Below are positions 1 through 10,707 of a stretch of 64,000 nt of DNA, one piece after another. Each line of letters starts with the position of its first letter. Position 1 is the first letter of the stretch. The notes beneath the pieces are model-generated. The model searched no databases. It saw only the letters and a list, made by a program, of their open reading frames with translations, and was not told the origin of the DNA. A program made the position numbers and the translations under genes. Source of the DNA: Pseudomonas sp. TH43 (lineage in GTDB: Bacteria > Pseudomonadota > Gammaproteobacteria > Pseudomonadales > Pseudomonadaceae); NCBI RefSeq assembly GCF_016650635.1, contig NZ_JAEKFI010000004.1:1126001-1190000 (forward strand). Direction: 5' to 3'.

Positions 1-212
1 CGATGCTCTTGCCACTTCAGTTTACTGCATTGGCTGGCAAGCACTGGCCGCACTATATGGAAGTCTCCAGCTATTGGCTGGGCTTCATCGGTGCTCCTTT
101 ACTGGTGTTGTTGTTCAAGGACTACAACTTGCTGATCACACCTTTTGTAATCGGCGGCATGATCGTAATGATCGAAAACACATGGACTCGCCAAGGAACG
201 GTTATCCAATGA
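1..212 (+). CDS. azlC: AzlC family branched-chain amino acid permease, C-terminal part
   Basis: The reading frame enters from outside the window, so only about the last 70 residues are seen. They contain two hydrophobic segments (around FIGAPLLVLLF and LITPFVIGGMIVMI) typical of the end of the large subunit of the AzlC/AzlD exporter for branched-chain amino acids or their analogues in the inner membrane. The identification leans on the adjacent small AzlD-type gene, whose ATG overlaps this stop codon (ATGA), implying translational coupling. The true start lies upstream of base 1. Confidence 0.75.
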   Translation, partial: MLLPLQFTALAGKHWPHYMEVSSYWLGFIGAPLLVLLFKDYNLLITPFVIGGMIVMIENTWTRQGTVIQ

Positions 213-553
213 CCCTCTGGATGCTAATCGGCTTTGCCGCACTCACAGCGTTTGCATTTCGCGCACTACCGTTTGCTTTCAAAAACACTACGGCGTTGAC
301 GCGCACCCACGGTTCCTTCTACCGCTTCGTCAGTTACAGCGCCCAGGCGATGTTGGGTGTGATCATTTACGAAACCGCATTCGCCAAGCTTGATGGCCCA
401 AGTCTGATGCAACAGTTTCAGATTCTGGATGCGCTGAAGATTCTGCTGTTAGTCGGAACATTTGTCGCCGTGGCCAAGACCCGACAAATCCTGCCCAGTT
501 TCTTTGCCAGCCTGCTGATTTACGTATTCGCGTTCGTCTATTTGAATAACTGA
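209..553 (+). CDS. azlD: AzlD family small branched-chain amino acid transport subunit
   Basis: A 114-residue, strongly hydrophobic protein with about four membrane segments and the early basic motif FRALPFAF, as expected for AzlD, the small partner of AzlC. The chosen start is the ATG in the ATGA overlap with azlC. A longer open frame reaching back to base 74 runs through azlC and is not needed. The two genes should form one transcript. No regulator is seen next to them. Confidence 0.8.
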   Translation: MTLWMLIGFAALTAFAFRALPFAFKNTTALTRTHGSFYRFVSYSAQAMLGVIIYETAFAKLDGPSLMQQFQILDALKILLLVGTFVAVAKTRQILPSFFASLLIYVFAFVYLNN

Positions 554-569
554 AGTTTTATTCCTCGGA

Positions 570-618
570 ACCGACAAGGGGCTCTTGAACAGGCCGGCCA
601 AGCTCCCCTCTGTCGGGT
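570..618. terminator. hairpin downstream of azlD
   Basis: Two nested inverted repeats (CCGACA with TGTCGG, GGGGCT with AGCTCCCC) bracket a short loop just after azlD. There is no T-tract, so this may be a structured 3' end or REP-like element rather than a classical intrinsic terminator. Confidence 0.35.
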
Positions 619-771
619 GGCGGGATGACGATCACTCGCCGAATTTTTTCCCTCTCAAGCGTCACCCTTGATACTCCCCCCCACGCAGGCCTACTCTAGA
701 CCTCGCGCAACCGTTTCACCCTCCCCGCCGAATAGCCTCACCCCGCTTCCCCCTGACAAGGAGGTTCCCGA

Positions 772-2214
772 ATGTTCGATTTCCACCCCCAGCTCAAGCA
801 GCGCTTCGCTGCCTTGCGCACGGGCGCTGAATTTTTTTCCCTGAGGTACGTACGCGAGTCCGGCCAGTACCTGTCGGTGCGCAAGAACGTCGCCGAACCG
901 CCGAGCCTGAGCCGCGACGAAGGGGCGATGCTCACCGTTCGCGTCAATGGCGTCGAGGCGTATGCCGCGACCAACGACCTGTCGCAGCAAGGCCTGCAAG
1001 CCGCCCTTGATCGCGCCGAGCAGCAAGCCCGCCGACTGAAGCCGCACGCCTTGCTCGATCTGCGCGATCAGCCGGTCTCCAGCGACCGCGCTGACTACTT
1101 TTCACCCAATCTCGACCAGCCCTTCCCGTCCCTGAGCGAATGCTTCGACCTGCTCGGCGCGGAATCCGCCTCGGTGCCAAAGGATGAGCGCCTGGTGAAC
1201 TGGGAAGTGAGCGTCGGCATTACCCACGTTGAACAGATATACCTGAGCAGCGCCGGTGCCGAGTTGCGCCAGGCCCAGCGTTTCGTCTACCCGGGCCTTG
1301 ACGTCACCGCCTACGACGGCAACGACAGCCAGACCCGCAGCCTCGGCCGCGAGAACTTCGGCCAACAGGGCGGCGCGGACGTGATCAGCCGATGCGGCCT
1401 GGTCGGCGCCGGCCCGCAAGTCGCCGATCAGGCGCTGCAACTGCTGCTCGCGCCGAACACCCCGCAAGGCCCGCGCGACCTGCTGCTGATGCCCGATCAA
1501 ATGATGCTGCAGATTCACGAATCCATCGGTCACCCGCTGGAACTCGACCGCATCCTCGGTGATGAGCGCAATTACGCCGGTACCAGTTTCGTCAAGGCGA
1601 GCGACTTCGGCAGCCTGCAATACGGCTCGAAACTGCTCAACGTGACCTTCGACCCGGACATTCCCGAAGAACTCGCCAGCTACGGCCATGACGACGACGG
1701 CACCAAGGCCAGCAAGCAATTTCTGATTCGTGAAGGCCTGTTGCTGCGCCCATTGGGCGGTGCGCTGTCGCAATTTCGCGCAGGCCTGGATGGCGTCGCC
1801 AACAGTCGCGCCTGTGGCTGGAATCGTCCGCCAATCGATCGCATGGCCAACCTCAATATCGAGCCCGGCGATCAGCCGCTGAATCAACTGATCGAAGGCA
1901 TCGAAAACGGCATCCTGATGAGCACCAACCGCTCGTGGTCAATCGACGATGCGCGCAACAAATTCCAGTTCGGCTGCGAATGGGGCCAGTTGATCGAAAA
2001 CGGTGAACTCAAAGGCGTAGTGAAAAACCCGAACTACCGGGCGATTTCCGCGCATTTCTGGAAAAGCCTGCGCGCCGTCGGCGACGCCAACACCGTCAAG
2101 GTGCTGGGCACGCCGAACTGCGGCAAGGGTGAACCGAACCAGGTGATCCGCGTCGGCCACGCTTCGCCGGCCTGCGTATTCAGCAACGTTGATGTGTTTG
2201 GGGGAGACGCCTGA
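772..2214 (+). CDS. TldD-like metallopeptidase (HEXXXH subunit)
   Basis: The 480-residue protein carries HESIGH at about residues 249-254, the HEXXXH zinc site of the TldD/PmbA protease family, and a C-terminal NCGKGEPNQ segment typical of the TldD branch. In known TldD/TldE pairs the TldD subunit is catalytic and acts on unfolded peptides, for example in microcin B17 maturation and CcdA turnover. A strong AGGAGG lies 7 bases before the ATG. The stop overlaps the start of the next gene, a PmbA-like partner, so the two likely form a heterodimer. No peptide precursor gene is visible beside them. Confidence 0.85.
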   Translation: MFDFHPQLKQRFAALRTGAEFFSLRYVRESGQYLSVRKNVAEPPSLSRDEGAMLTVRVNGVEAYAATNDLSQQGLQAALDRAEQQARRLKPHALLDLRDQPVSSDRADYFSPNLDQPFPSLSECFDLLGAESASVPKDERLVNWEVSVGITHVEQIYLSSAGAELRQAQRFVYPGLDVTAYDGNDSQTRSLGRENFGQQGGADVISRCGLVGAGPQVADQALQLLLAPNTPQGPRDLLLMPDQMMLQIHESIGHPLELDRILGDERNYAGTSFVKASDFGSLQYGSKLLNVTFDPDIPEELASYGHDDDGTKASKQFLIREGLLLRPLGGALSQFRAGLDGVANSRACGWNRPPIDRMANLNIEPGDQPLNQLIEGIENGILMSTNRSWSIDDARNKFQFGCEWGQLIENGELKGVVKNPNYRAISAHFWKSLRAVGDANTVKVLGTPNCGKGEPNQVIRVGHASPACVFSNVDVFGGDA

Positions 2215-3551
2215 TGAGTACGGTCAAGAATCAGGCTGAGGCCTTTAAAGTTCTGGTCAACTGGCTGCGCGACACCGTGCGCGAGCCGGAACAGTTCACC
2301 CTCAGCTATGCCGCCGAATCGTCGGCGTTCGTGCGTTTCAATCACGCCAAGGTGCGTCAGGCCGGACAGGTACAGCAAGCCGATATCGGCCTGAAGCTGA
2401 TCAACGACGGCCGCCATGCCGACCTGCATATCACCCTGTCCGGTGATCAGGAAGCCGACCTGCAACGCCTCGCCGAAGGTCTGCAACAACTGCGCGAAAC
2501 CCTGCCATTGCTGCCCCAGGATCCGTATCTGCTGCTCAACCACAACGGTTGGCAGAGCAAGAATGTGCAGGAGCATCCGCTGCCGGACACTGAACAGGTA
2601 GTCGATGAAATCTGCGCCGCCGCTGAAGGCCTGGACTTGGTCGGTTTCTACGCTGCCGGTCCGATCAGCCGTGGTTTCGCCAGCTCCTCGGGGGCGTTTG
2701 GCTGGCATCAGGCGAACAGCTTCAACTTCGACTTCAGCCTGTTTCACGAAAACGGCGAAGCAGTGAAGGCCAGCTACGCTGGGCATGAATGGAGCAGTGA
2801 GGGTTTCGCCAAGCGCTTCGGTCAGGCTCGCGAGCAACTGGCATTTCTCGGTCGGCCACTGCGCACCTTGGCGCCGGGACAGTACCGTGCCTATCTGGCC
2901 CCGGCGGCGCTGGAAGAAATCATGGGCATGCTGAGCTGGGGCGGTTTCTCGGCACAGTCGATTGCCAGCAAGAGCAGCCCGTTGCAAAAACTGTATGTCG
3001 GCGATCAGGCATTCAGTCCGCTGGTATCGCTGGACGAAAAGGTTAGCGACTCGCTGAGCCCCGCGTTTTCCGGTGAAGGTTATCCGCGCAGCGATCTGCG
3101 CTTGATCGTCGAAGGCAAGGCAGGCGATCAACTGGTTGGCTCGCGCAGTGCGGCGGAATATGGCCTGACGGCCAACGGCGCCAGCGGCGGTGAATCGCCG
3201 AGTGCGCTGAACATGGCGGCCGGCGATCTGTCACAAGTGGAGATTCTCAAGCAGTTGGGCACCGGGCTGTACATCAGCAACCTGTGGTACCTGAACTTCT
3301 CGGATCAACCGGCGGCGCGCATGACCGGCATGACCCGTTTCGCGACCTTCTGGGTCGAGAACGGCGAGATCCAGGCACCGGTCAGCACCATGCGTTTCGA
3401 TGACAGCGCCTATAGCCTGCTGGGTTCGCAGCTGGAAGCGTTGACGGCGGAGCGCGAGTTGCTGCTGTCGGCGAGTACATACAGCCAGCGCAATACCTCG
3501 TCAGCGTTGCTGCCGGGCGCGTTGGTCAGCCGACTCACGCTAACGCTGTAA
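2214..3551 (+). CDS. PmbA/TldE-like protease partner subunit
   Basis: A 445-residue TldD/PmbA family protein that lacks a HEXXXH motif, as does TldE/PmbA, the non-catalytic partner that shapes the substrate chamber. The C-terminal half contains the family-typical segment GLYISNLWYLNFSDQPAARMTG, given here as residues around 360. Its ATG overlaps the last base of the upstream TldD-like stop (TGATG), so translation is coupled. The pair seems distinct from the usual stand-alone tldD and pmbA genes because both subunits lie in one operon. Substrate unknown. Confidence 0.8.
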   Translation: MSTVKNQAEAFKVLVNWLRDTVREPEQFTLSYAAESSAFVRFNHAKVRQAGQVQQADIGLKLINDGRHADLHITLSGDQEADLQRLAEGLQQLRETLPLLPQDPYLLLNHNGWQSKNVQEHPLPDTEQVVDEICAAAEGLDLVGFYAAGPISRGFASSSGAFGWHQANSFNFDFSLFHENGEAVKASYAGHEWSSEGFAKRFGQAREQLAFLGRPLRTLAPGQYRAYLAPAALEEIMGMLSWGGFSAQSIASKSSPLQKLYVGDQAFSPLVSLDEKVSDSLSPAFSGEGYPRSDLRLIVEGKAGDQLVGSRSAAEYGLTANGASGGESPSALNMAAGDLSQVEILKQLGTGLYISNLWYLNFSDQPAARMTGMTRFATFWVENGEIQAPVSTMRFDDSAYSLLGSQLEALTAERELLLSASTYSQRNTSSALLPGALVSRLTLTL

Positions 3552-3598
3552 AACAAAGATCCCCGGCACACCGGGAATCAACTGTTGGAATAGAAACT

Positions 3599-3689
3599 GT
3601 GGCGAGGGGATTTATCCCCGCTGGGTCGCGCAGCGGCCCCAAAAAATGGGACTGCTGCGCACTCCAGCGGGGATAAATCCCCTCGCCAC
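3599..3689. repeat. REP pair, GTGGCGAGGGGATTTATCCC family
   Basis: Inverted copies of GTGGCGAGGGGATTTATCCC and its complement flank a short spacer, between the protease pair and the MFS gene. Confidence 0.85.
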
Positions 3690-3739
3690 GGGGTTTCATT
3701 TTTGGACAAGAATTCGGATAGCCACCCTCCAGAGGTTCC

Positions 3740-5167
3740 ATGCCCACTCGCCCGCCTCTCGACGCCGTCACCGCCCGCTGGTTGCCGTGGGTCGTGGCCA
3801 TTGCGTTCTTCATGCAGTCCCTCGACGGCACCATTCTTAACACCGCCCTGCCCGCCATGGCCCGTGATCTCGCCGAAGACCCCTTGCGCATGCAGGGTGT
3901 GGTCATTTCTTACATGCTCACCGTGGCATTGTTGATCCCCGCCTCAGGCTGGATCGCCGATCGCTTCGGCACCAAGAAAATCTTCTTCGGTGCGATCCTG
4001 CTGTTCAGTTTCGGCTCGCTGCTCTGCGCGTTGTCGAGCAGCCTGACCATGCTGATCGGTGCCCGGGTGATTCAAGGCCTCGGCGGCGCATTGATGCTGC
4101 CGGTCGGACGCCTGGTGGTGTTGCGCGCTTACCCGAGATCCGAACTGGTGCGGATCATGGGTTTCATCACCATCCCCGGCCTGCTCGGCCCGTTGATCGG
4201 CCCGACCATGGGCGGCTGGATGGTCGAATACCTGACGTGGCACTGGATCTTCCTGATCAACCTGCCGGTCGGCGTCATCGGGTGCTACGCGGTGTGGAAA
4301 TTCATTCCCGACCTGCGCGGCACCGAGCGCACACGTTTCGACAGTTTGGGTTTCCTGTTGTTTGGCGCGGCGATGATCCTGATCACCATCGCCATGGAAG
4401 GCCTCGGCGAACTGCACTTGCCGCACCTGCGGGTGATGTTGCTGTTGTTCGGCGGCATGGCCTGTCTGGCGGCGTACTGGCTGCGCGCCGGGCACATTGA
4501 AAACCCGCTGTTCTCGCCATCACTGTTCAAAACGCGGACCTTTGCCGTTGGCATCCTCGGTAACCTGTTCGCGCGCCTGGGCAGCGGTGCCTTGCCGTTT
4601 CTGGTGCCGTTGCTGCTGCAAGTGGCGCTGGGTTATTCGCCGTCGCAAGCGGGGATGAGCATGCTGCCGCTGGCGGCTGCGGCGATGATCGCCAAGTGGG
4701 TGGCGCGGCCATTGATTGAGCGGCTTGGCTATCGCATCGTCCTCACCGGCAACACGCTGGCATTGGGCATCATGTTGGCGAGCATGGGTCTGGTCAGCGA
4801 GCAGACGCCGTACTGGCTGCTCCTGTGTTTGCTGGCGGTGCTCGGCGCGATCAACTCGCTGCAATTCACGGCGATGAACACGGTGACGCTGATCGACCTC
4901 GACGATGCGAGCGCCAGCAGCGGCAACAGTTTGCTCTCGGTGGTGGCGCAGTTGTCGTTGAGTCTGGGTGTGGCGTGCGCCGGTGCGCTGCTTGGCGGGT
5001 TTACCGCAGAGGTCGGTAACGATGGCGTCGAGACCGTGCTCGGTGCCTTCCAACTGACGTTCGTCACCGTCGGGATCATGGCGATGCTCGCGGCGACGAT
5101 CTTCTCGCAACTGTCGAAAGAAGACGGCCGCCGCGCGAAACGTCCTGAAGAACACATCGAACATTAA
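3740..5167 (+). CDS. MFS multidrug exporter, DHA2 (MdtD/EmrB-like)
   Basis: A 475-residue integral membrane protein with about 14 hydrophobic segments. The first helix is followed by LDGTILNTALPAM, the DHA2 subfamily signature, and GLLGPLIGPTMGG fits the antiporter motif C, so it is probably a proton-driven drug or metabolite exporter of the inner membrane. Length matches MdtD-type proteins. It stands alone between two REP pairs. The start is the ATG preceded by AGAGG at 3732. Substrate cannot be told from sequence. Confidence 0.85.
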   Translation: MPTRPPLDAVTARWLPWVVAIAFFMQSLDGTILNTALPAMARDLAEDPLRMQGVVISYMLTVALLIPASGWIADRFGTKKIFFGAILLFSFGSLLCALSSSLTMLIGARVIQGLGGALMLPVGRLVVLRAYPRSELVRIMGFITIPGLLGPLIGPTMGGWMVEYLTWHWIFLINLPVGVIGCYAVWKFIPDLRGTERTRFDSLGFLLFGAAMILITIAMEGLGELHLPHLRVMLLLFGGMACLAAYWLRAGHIENPLFSPSLFKTRTFAVGILGNLFARLGSGALPFLVPLLLQVALGYSPSQAGMSMLPLAAAAMIAKWVARPLIERLGYRIVLTGNTLALGIMLASMGLVSEQTPYWLLLCLLAVLGAINSLQFTAMNTVTLIDLDDASASSGNSLLSVVAQLSLSLGVACAGALLGGFTAEVGNDGVETVLGAFQLTFVTVGIMAMLAATIFSQLSKEDGRRAKRPEEHIEH

Positions 5168-5185
5168 TTTGCCATGGTGGCTTTT

Positions 5186-5335
5186 GTGGCGAGGGGATTT
5201 ATCCCCGTTGAGTTGCGCAGCGGCCCCAAAAGGTTGAATGCGATGGGTCTGATGTACCGAGGTGGCGGGTATAGGGGGTGCTGCGCACCCCAACGGGGAT
5301 AAATCCCCTCGCCACAGATAAATCCCCTCGCCACA
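5186..5335. repeat. REP pair plus extra half, GTGGCGAGGGGATTTATCCC family
   Basis: An inverted REP pair is followed directly by a second partial right-hand copy (GATAAATCCCCTCGCCAC appears twice in tandem at about 5298-5335). Confidence 0.85.
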
Positions 5336-5454
5336 GGTTTATTTGTAGTCAGGAAAGCCTAGGCTCAAATTCACTCGCTGTTCGTCCAGAACTTTCGAGG
5401 AAAGTGGCACGGGGCTGCTACACTGCGCGACATTTTGTTTTGCAGGCCAGTCCC

Positions 5455-6840
<1,386 letters not shown>

Positions 6841-6867
6841 TCGATCTTCCACCCAAAGGAGATCCCC

Positions 6868-6957
6868 TGTGGGAGCGAGCCTGCTCGCGAAGGCAATCTG
6901 TCAGTCGACATCAATGTTGAATGACACACCGCTTTCGCGAGCAGGCTCGCTCCCACA
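6868..6957. repeat. REP pair, TGTGGGAGCGAGCCTGCTCGCGA family
   Basis: Inverted copies face each other over a short spacer between dbpA and the following flavoprotein gene. Confidence 0.9.
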
Positions 6958-6993
6958 GTTTGTTTTGTAGCGACCCAACATGAGGACACCGTT

Positions 6994-8172
6994 TTGCGCT
7001 CTACCGAAGTCGTGATCATTGGCGCTGGCGCCGCTGGGTTGATGTGTGCACTGACCGCCGCCGGACGTGGGCGTCAGGTGCTGCTGCTCGACCATGCGAA
7101 CAAGGCCGGCAAGAAAATCCTGATGTCGGGCGGTGGCCGCTGCAATTTCACCAACATGTACACCGAACCGAGCAATTTCCTCTCGCACAACTCGCACTTC
7201 TGCAAATCCGCGCTGGCGCGTTATACCCAGTGGGATTTCATCGGCATGGTCGGCAAGCACGGCGTGCCGTATCACGAGAAGAAGCTCGGCCAGTTGTTCT
7301 GCGATAACAAATCCAGCGACATCCTCGAAATGCTCCTCACCGAGTGTGATCAGGTCGGCGTCGAGCTGCATCTGGACACTTCGATACAGACCATAGAGAA
7401 AGTCGAAAGCGGATACTTGCTCGACACCACTCTCGGCCAGGTCGAGTGCCAGTCGCTGGTGATCGCGACCGGCGGTTTGTCGATCCCGACGCTGGGTGCC
7501 ACTGGTTTTGGTTATCAGGTGGCCAGGCAGTTCGGCCATGAATTACTGCCGACCCGCGCCGGTCTGGTGCCATTCACCATCACCGACCAGCTCAAGGAAC
7601 TGTGCACCGAACTGTCGGGAACTTCGGTGGATTGCCTGGTCAGCTGCAACGATCAGAGCTTTCGCGAGAACATCCTGTTCACTCACCGTGGCCTCAGTGG
7701 CCCGGCAATTTTGCAGATCTCTTCGTTTTGGGAATCTGGCGACACGGTGGAGATCAACCTGCTGCCCGATCACGACGCTGCTACGTGGCTGCAGGAACAA
7801 GTCGCCGAGCGTCCGAACAGCGAATTGAAAACCCTGCTTGGCGAGATCTTCACCAAGAAGATGGCCAATTTGTTGGCGGACAACTGGTTCGTCTCCAAAC
7901 CGATGAAGCAATACACCCACGCCGAACTGGGGGAAATCGCCGACAAGCTGGGCAGCTGGAAAGTCGTGCCGGCCGGCACCGAAGGCTATCGCACCGCCGA
8001 AGTGACCCTCGGTGGCGTCGATACCCGCGAAGTGTCGTCCAAGACCATGGAATCGCTGAAAAGCCCGGGCCTGTACTTCATCGGTGAAGTGCTCGACGTC
8101 ACTGGCCATCTGGGCGGCTTCAACTTCCAGTGGGCCTGGGCCTCCGGCTATGCCGCCGCGCAGTACGCCTAA
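6994..8172 (+). CDS. NAD(P)/FAD-dependent oxidoreductase, HI0933/YhiN family
   Basis: A 392-residue protein opening with VVIIGAGAAGLMCAL, the Rossmann dinucleotide-binding fold for FAD, and with the family signature KKILMSGGGRCNFTN near residue 50. The C-terminal GEVLDVTGHLGGFNFQWAWASG is also characteristic of the HI0933/YhiN (BaiN-like) group. The physiological reaction of this family is poorly defined. The start is a TTG with GAGGA about 10 bases upstream; no ATG gives the complete FAD motif. Confidence 0.85.
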   Translation: MRSTEVVIIGAGAAGLMCALTAAGRGRQVLLLDHANKAGKKILMSGGGRCNFTNMYTEPSNFLSHNSHFCKSALARYTQWDFIGMVGKHGVPYHEKKLGQLFCDNKSSDILEMLLTECDQVGVELHLDTSIQTIEKVESGYLLDTTLGQVECQSLVIATGGLSIPTLGATGFGYQVARQFGHELLPTRAGLVPFTITDQLKELCTELSGTSVDCLVSCNDQSFRENILFTHRGLSGPAILQISSFWESGDTVEINLLPDHDAATWLQEQVAERPNSELKTLLGEIFTKKMANLLADNWFVSKPMKQYTHAELGEIADKLGSWKVVPAGTEGYRTAEVTLGGVDTREVSSKTMESLKSPGLYFIGEVLDVTGHLGGFNFQWAWASGYAAAQYA

Positions 8173-8186
8173 TGACAACCGCTTTT

Positions 8187-8278
8187 TGTAGGAGCTGAGC
8201 TTGCTCGCGAAAGCGATCTGACAGTCAGCACCTTTATTGAATGTGAGGCCGTCTTCGCGAGCAAGCTCAGCTCCTACA
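8187..8278. repeat. REP pair, TGTAGGAGCTGAGCTTGCTCGCGA family
   Basis: An inverted pair 15 bases after the flavoprotein stop, a variant of the TGTGGGAGCGAGCCTGCTCGCGA family. Confidence 0.85.
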
Positions 8279-8392
8279 GGGGTAGCGGGCGATCAAGGAA
8301 CACTTTTTGCTGTCAGATGTGATCGGCGCCATTGCGTCGGCGTCATTACTGGCTCAATTTAGCGGCATCGCCTCGGAAGGCCTTCGCACTTC

Positions 8393-10585
8393 ATGTCCTC
8401 GACCTCGTTTCGTCAGTCTTTGCGGCGCCTGTGGGCGCTGGATAAATTCAGCTACAGCGTGCGGGTGTTCATCGCCCTGACCGGCAGCATGGCGCTGTGT
8501 TGGTATCAGGATGAAATGGGCCTGCTGATCCCGTTGTTCCTGGGGATTATCGCCAGCGCCCTGGCCGAGACCGACGACAGTTGGCAGGGCCGCCTCAACG
8601 CCCTCGCCGTGACGCTGGTGTGTTTCAGCATCGCCGCGCTGTCGGTGGAATTGCTCTTCCCCTACCCCATCGTTTTTGCGATAGCGCTCGCGCTGGCAAG
8701 CTTCGGCCTGACCATGCTCGGCGCGCTCGGCGAGCGTTATGGCGCGATTGCCTCGGCGACCTTGATTCTGTCCGTCTACACCATGATCGGCGTCGATCAG
8801 CGTGGCGGCGCAGTCACCGATTTCTGGCACGAGCCGATGCTGCTGGTCGCGGGTGCCGCGTGGTATGGCTTGCTGTCGGTGTTGTGGCAGGCGATGTTTT
8901 CCAATCAGCCGGTGCAGCAGAGTCTGGCGCGACTGTTCCGCGAATTGGGTTTTTACCTGAAGCTGAAATCCTCGCTGTTCGAACCGATCCGGCAGATGGA
9001 CGTCGAAGCGCGGCGGTTGGAACTGGCCCAGCAAAACGGCCGCGTCGTGGCTGCGCTGAACAGCGCCAAGGAAATCATCCTGCACCGGGTCGGCAACGGT
9101 CGCCCCGGCTCGAAAGTCAGCCGCTACCTGAAGCTGTACTTCCTCGCCCAGGACATCCACGAACGCGCCAGCTCCTCGCACTATCCGTACAACGCGCTGG
9201 CCGATGCTTTTTTCCACAGCGATGTGTTGTTCCGCTGCCAGCGTCTGCTGCGTCAGCAAGGCAAGGCTTGTCGGGCACTGGCCGAATCGATTCAGATGCG
9301 CCAACCGTTCATCTACGATGCGAATTTCGCCGAAGCCCTGAGTGACCTCGACGCCTCCCTCGAACACCTGCGCATCCAGAGCAATCCAGCGTGGCGCGGA
9401 CTGCTGCGCTCACTGCGTGCGCTGGCTGCCAACCTCGGCACGCTCGACCGCTTGCTCAGCGACGCAAGCAATCCCGATGCCTTGGCCGACGCGACCGACA
9501 GCAGCCTGCTCGACCGCTCACCGCGCAACTTCAAAGACGTCTGGGTACGCCTGCGCACACAAATGACACCGACTTCCCTGCTGTTCCGCCATGCCCTGCG
9601 CCTGCCGCTGGCCTTGAGTATCGGTTATGGCATGGTGCATTTGATTCACCCGTCGCAAGGCTACTGGATCATCCTCACCACGCTGTTCGTCTGCCAGCCG
9701 AACTACGGTGCAACCCGACGCAAGCTTGGTCAGCGGATCTTCGGCACCGCCATCGGCCTGACCGTGGCGTGGGCGTTGTTCGACTTGTTTCCGAGCCCGC
9801 TGGTGCAGTCGTGTTTCGCCATCGCCGCCGGCGTGGTGTTCTTTACCAACCGCACGACCCGCTACACCCTGGCGACGGCCGCGATCACCATCATGGTGCT
9901 GTTCTGCTTCAACCAGGTCGGTGACGGTTATGGGCTGTTCCTGCCTCGGCTGTTCGATACGCTGCTGGGCAGTTTGATTGCCGGTCTGGCGGTATTCCTG
10001 TTCCTGCCGGATTGGCAGGGTCGACGTCTGAACAAAGTGCTGGCCAACACCCTGAGCTGCAACAGCATCTATCTACGGCAGATCATGCAGCAATACGCCG
10101 CCGGCAAAAGCGACGACCTCGCCTATCGCCTGGCCCGCCGCAACGCGCACAACGCCGATGCGGCACTGTCGACGACGCTGGCGAACATGCTCATGGAGCC
10201 GGGGCATTTCCGTAAAGAAGCGGATGTCGGCTTCCGTTTTCTGGTGCTGTCGCACACATTGCTCAGTTACTTGTCAGGCCTGGGCGCGCATCGCGAAACC
10301 CAATTGCCGGCAGAAGTGCGCGAGCATTTGATTGACGGCGCCGGGGTGAAACTCGCGGCAAGCATCGATGAAATCGCCCAAGGGCTGGCAAACAAGCAAC
10401 CGGTGGCGATTCAGAGTGATGAAGAAGAGGCGCTGGCCAACGAACTGGAGCAGATGCCCGATGAGATTGATGAAGGGCAGCGGTTGGTGCAGACGCAATT
10501 GGCGTTGATTTGCCGGCAGTTGGGGCCGTTGCGTACCTTGGCGGCGCACCTGATAAAGGACACCAGTGAGGTTAACGCTGGCTGA
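8393..10585 (+). CDS. yccS: YccS/FUSC family inner-membrane protein
   Basis: A 730-residue protein with two blocks of membrane helices (about residues 20-180 and 395-535), each followed by a large cytoplasmic region, the architecture of YccS/YhfK proteins (fusaric-acid-resistance-like superfamily). The motif HPSQGYWIILTTLFVCQPNYGATR in the second block, near residue 420, is diagnostic of the family. Such proteins are presumed efflux or aromatic-acid permeases, but function is inferred only. It is a single-gene unit followed by a REP pair. Confidence 0.85.
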   Translation: MSSTSFRQSLRRLWALDKFSYSVRVFIALTGSMALCWYQDEMGLLIPLFLGIIASALAETDDSWQGRLNALAVTLVCFSIAALSVELLFPYPIVFAIALALASFGLTMLGALGERYGAIASATLILSVYTMIGVDQRGGAVTDFWHEPMLLVAGAAWYGLLSVLWQAMFSNQPVQQSLARLFRELGFYLKLKSSLFEPIRQMDVEARRLELAQQNGRVVAALNSAKEIILHRVGNGRPGSKVSRYLKLYFLAQDIHERASSSHYPYNALADAFFHSDVLFRCQRLLRQQGKACRALAESIQMRQPFIYDANFAEALSDLDASLEHLRIQSNPAWRGLLRSLRALAANLGTLDRLLSDASNPDALADATDSSLLDRSPRNFKDVWVRLRTQMTPTSLLFRHALRLPLALSIGYGMVHLIHPSQGYWIILTTLFVCQPNYGATRRKLGQRIFGTAIGLTVAWALFDLFPSPLVQSCFAIAAGVVFFTNRTTRYTLATAAITIMVLFCFNQVGDGYGLFLPRLFDTLLGSLIAGLAVFLFLPDWQGRRLNKVLANTLSCNSIYLRQIMQQYAAGKSDDLAYRLARRNAHNADAALSTTLANMLMEPGHFRKEADVGFRFLVLSHTLLSYLSGLGAHRETQLPAEVREHLIDGAGVKLAASIDEIAQGLANKQPVAIQSDEEEALANELEQMPDEIDEGQRLVQTQLALICRQLGPLRTLAAHLIKDTSEVNAG

Positions 10586-10594
10586 CAGGACGCC

Positions 10595-10669
10595 TTTGCG
10601 AGCAGGCTCGCTCCCACAGTGAATTTGTGCACGACACACAACCCTTGTGGGAGCGAGCCTGCTCGCGAA
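10595..10669. repeat. REP pair, outward orientation
   Basis: Two TGTGGGAGCGAGCCTGCTCGCGA-family units in the opposite relative orientation (complement first), just after the yccS stop. Confidence 0.85.
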
Positions 10670-10707
10670 GAGGCCATCAGCCACACAGAAAATTCTGCAT
10701 CAGCAAC

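Noticed and set aside
5278..5454. A 59-codon N-terminal extension of DbpA
   Set aside because: It overlaps REP DNA; the GTG at 5455 gives the normal family length.
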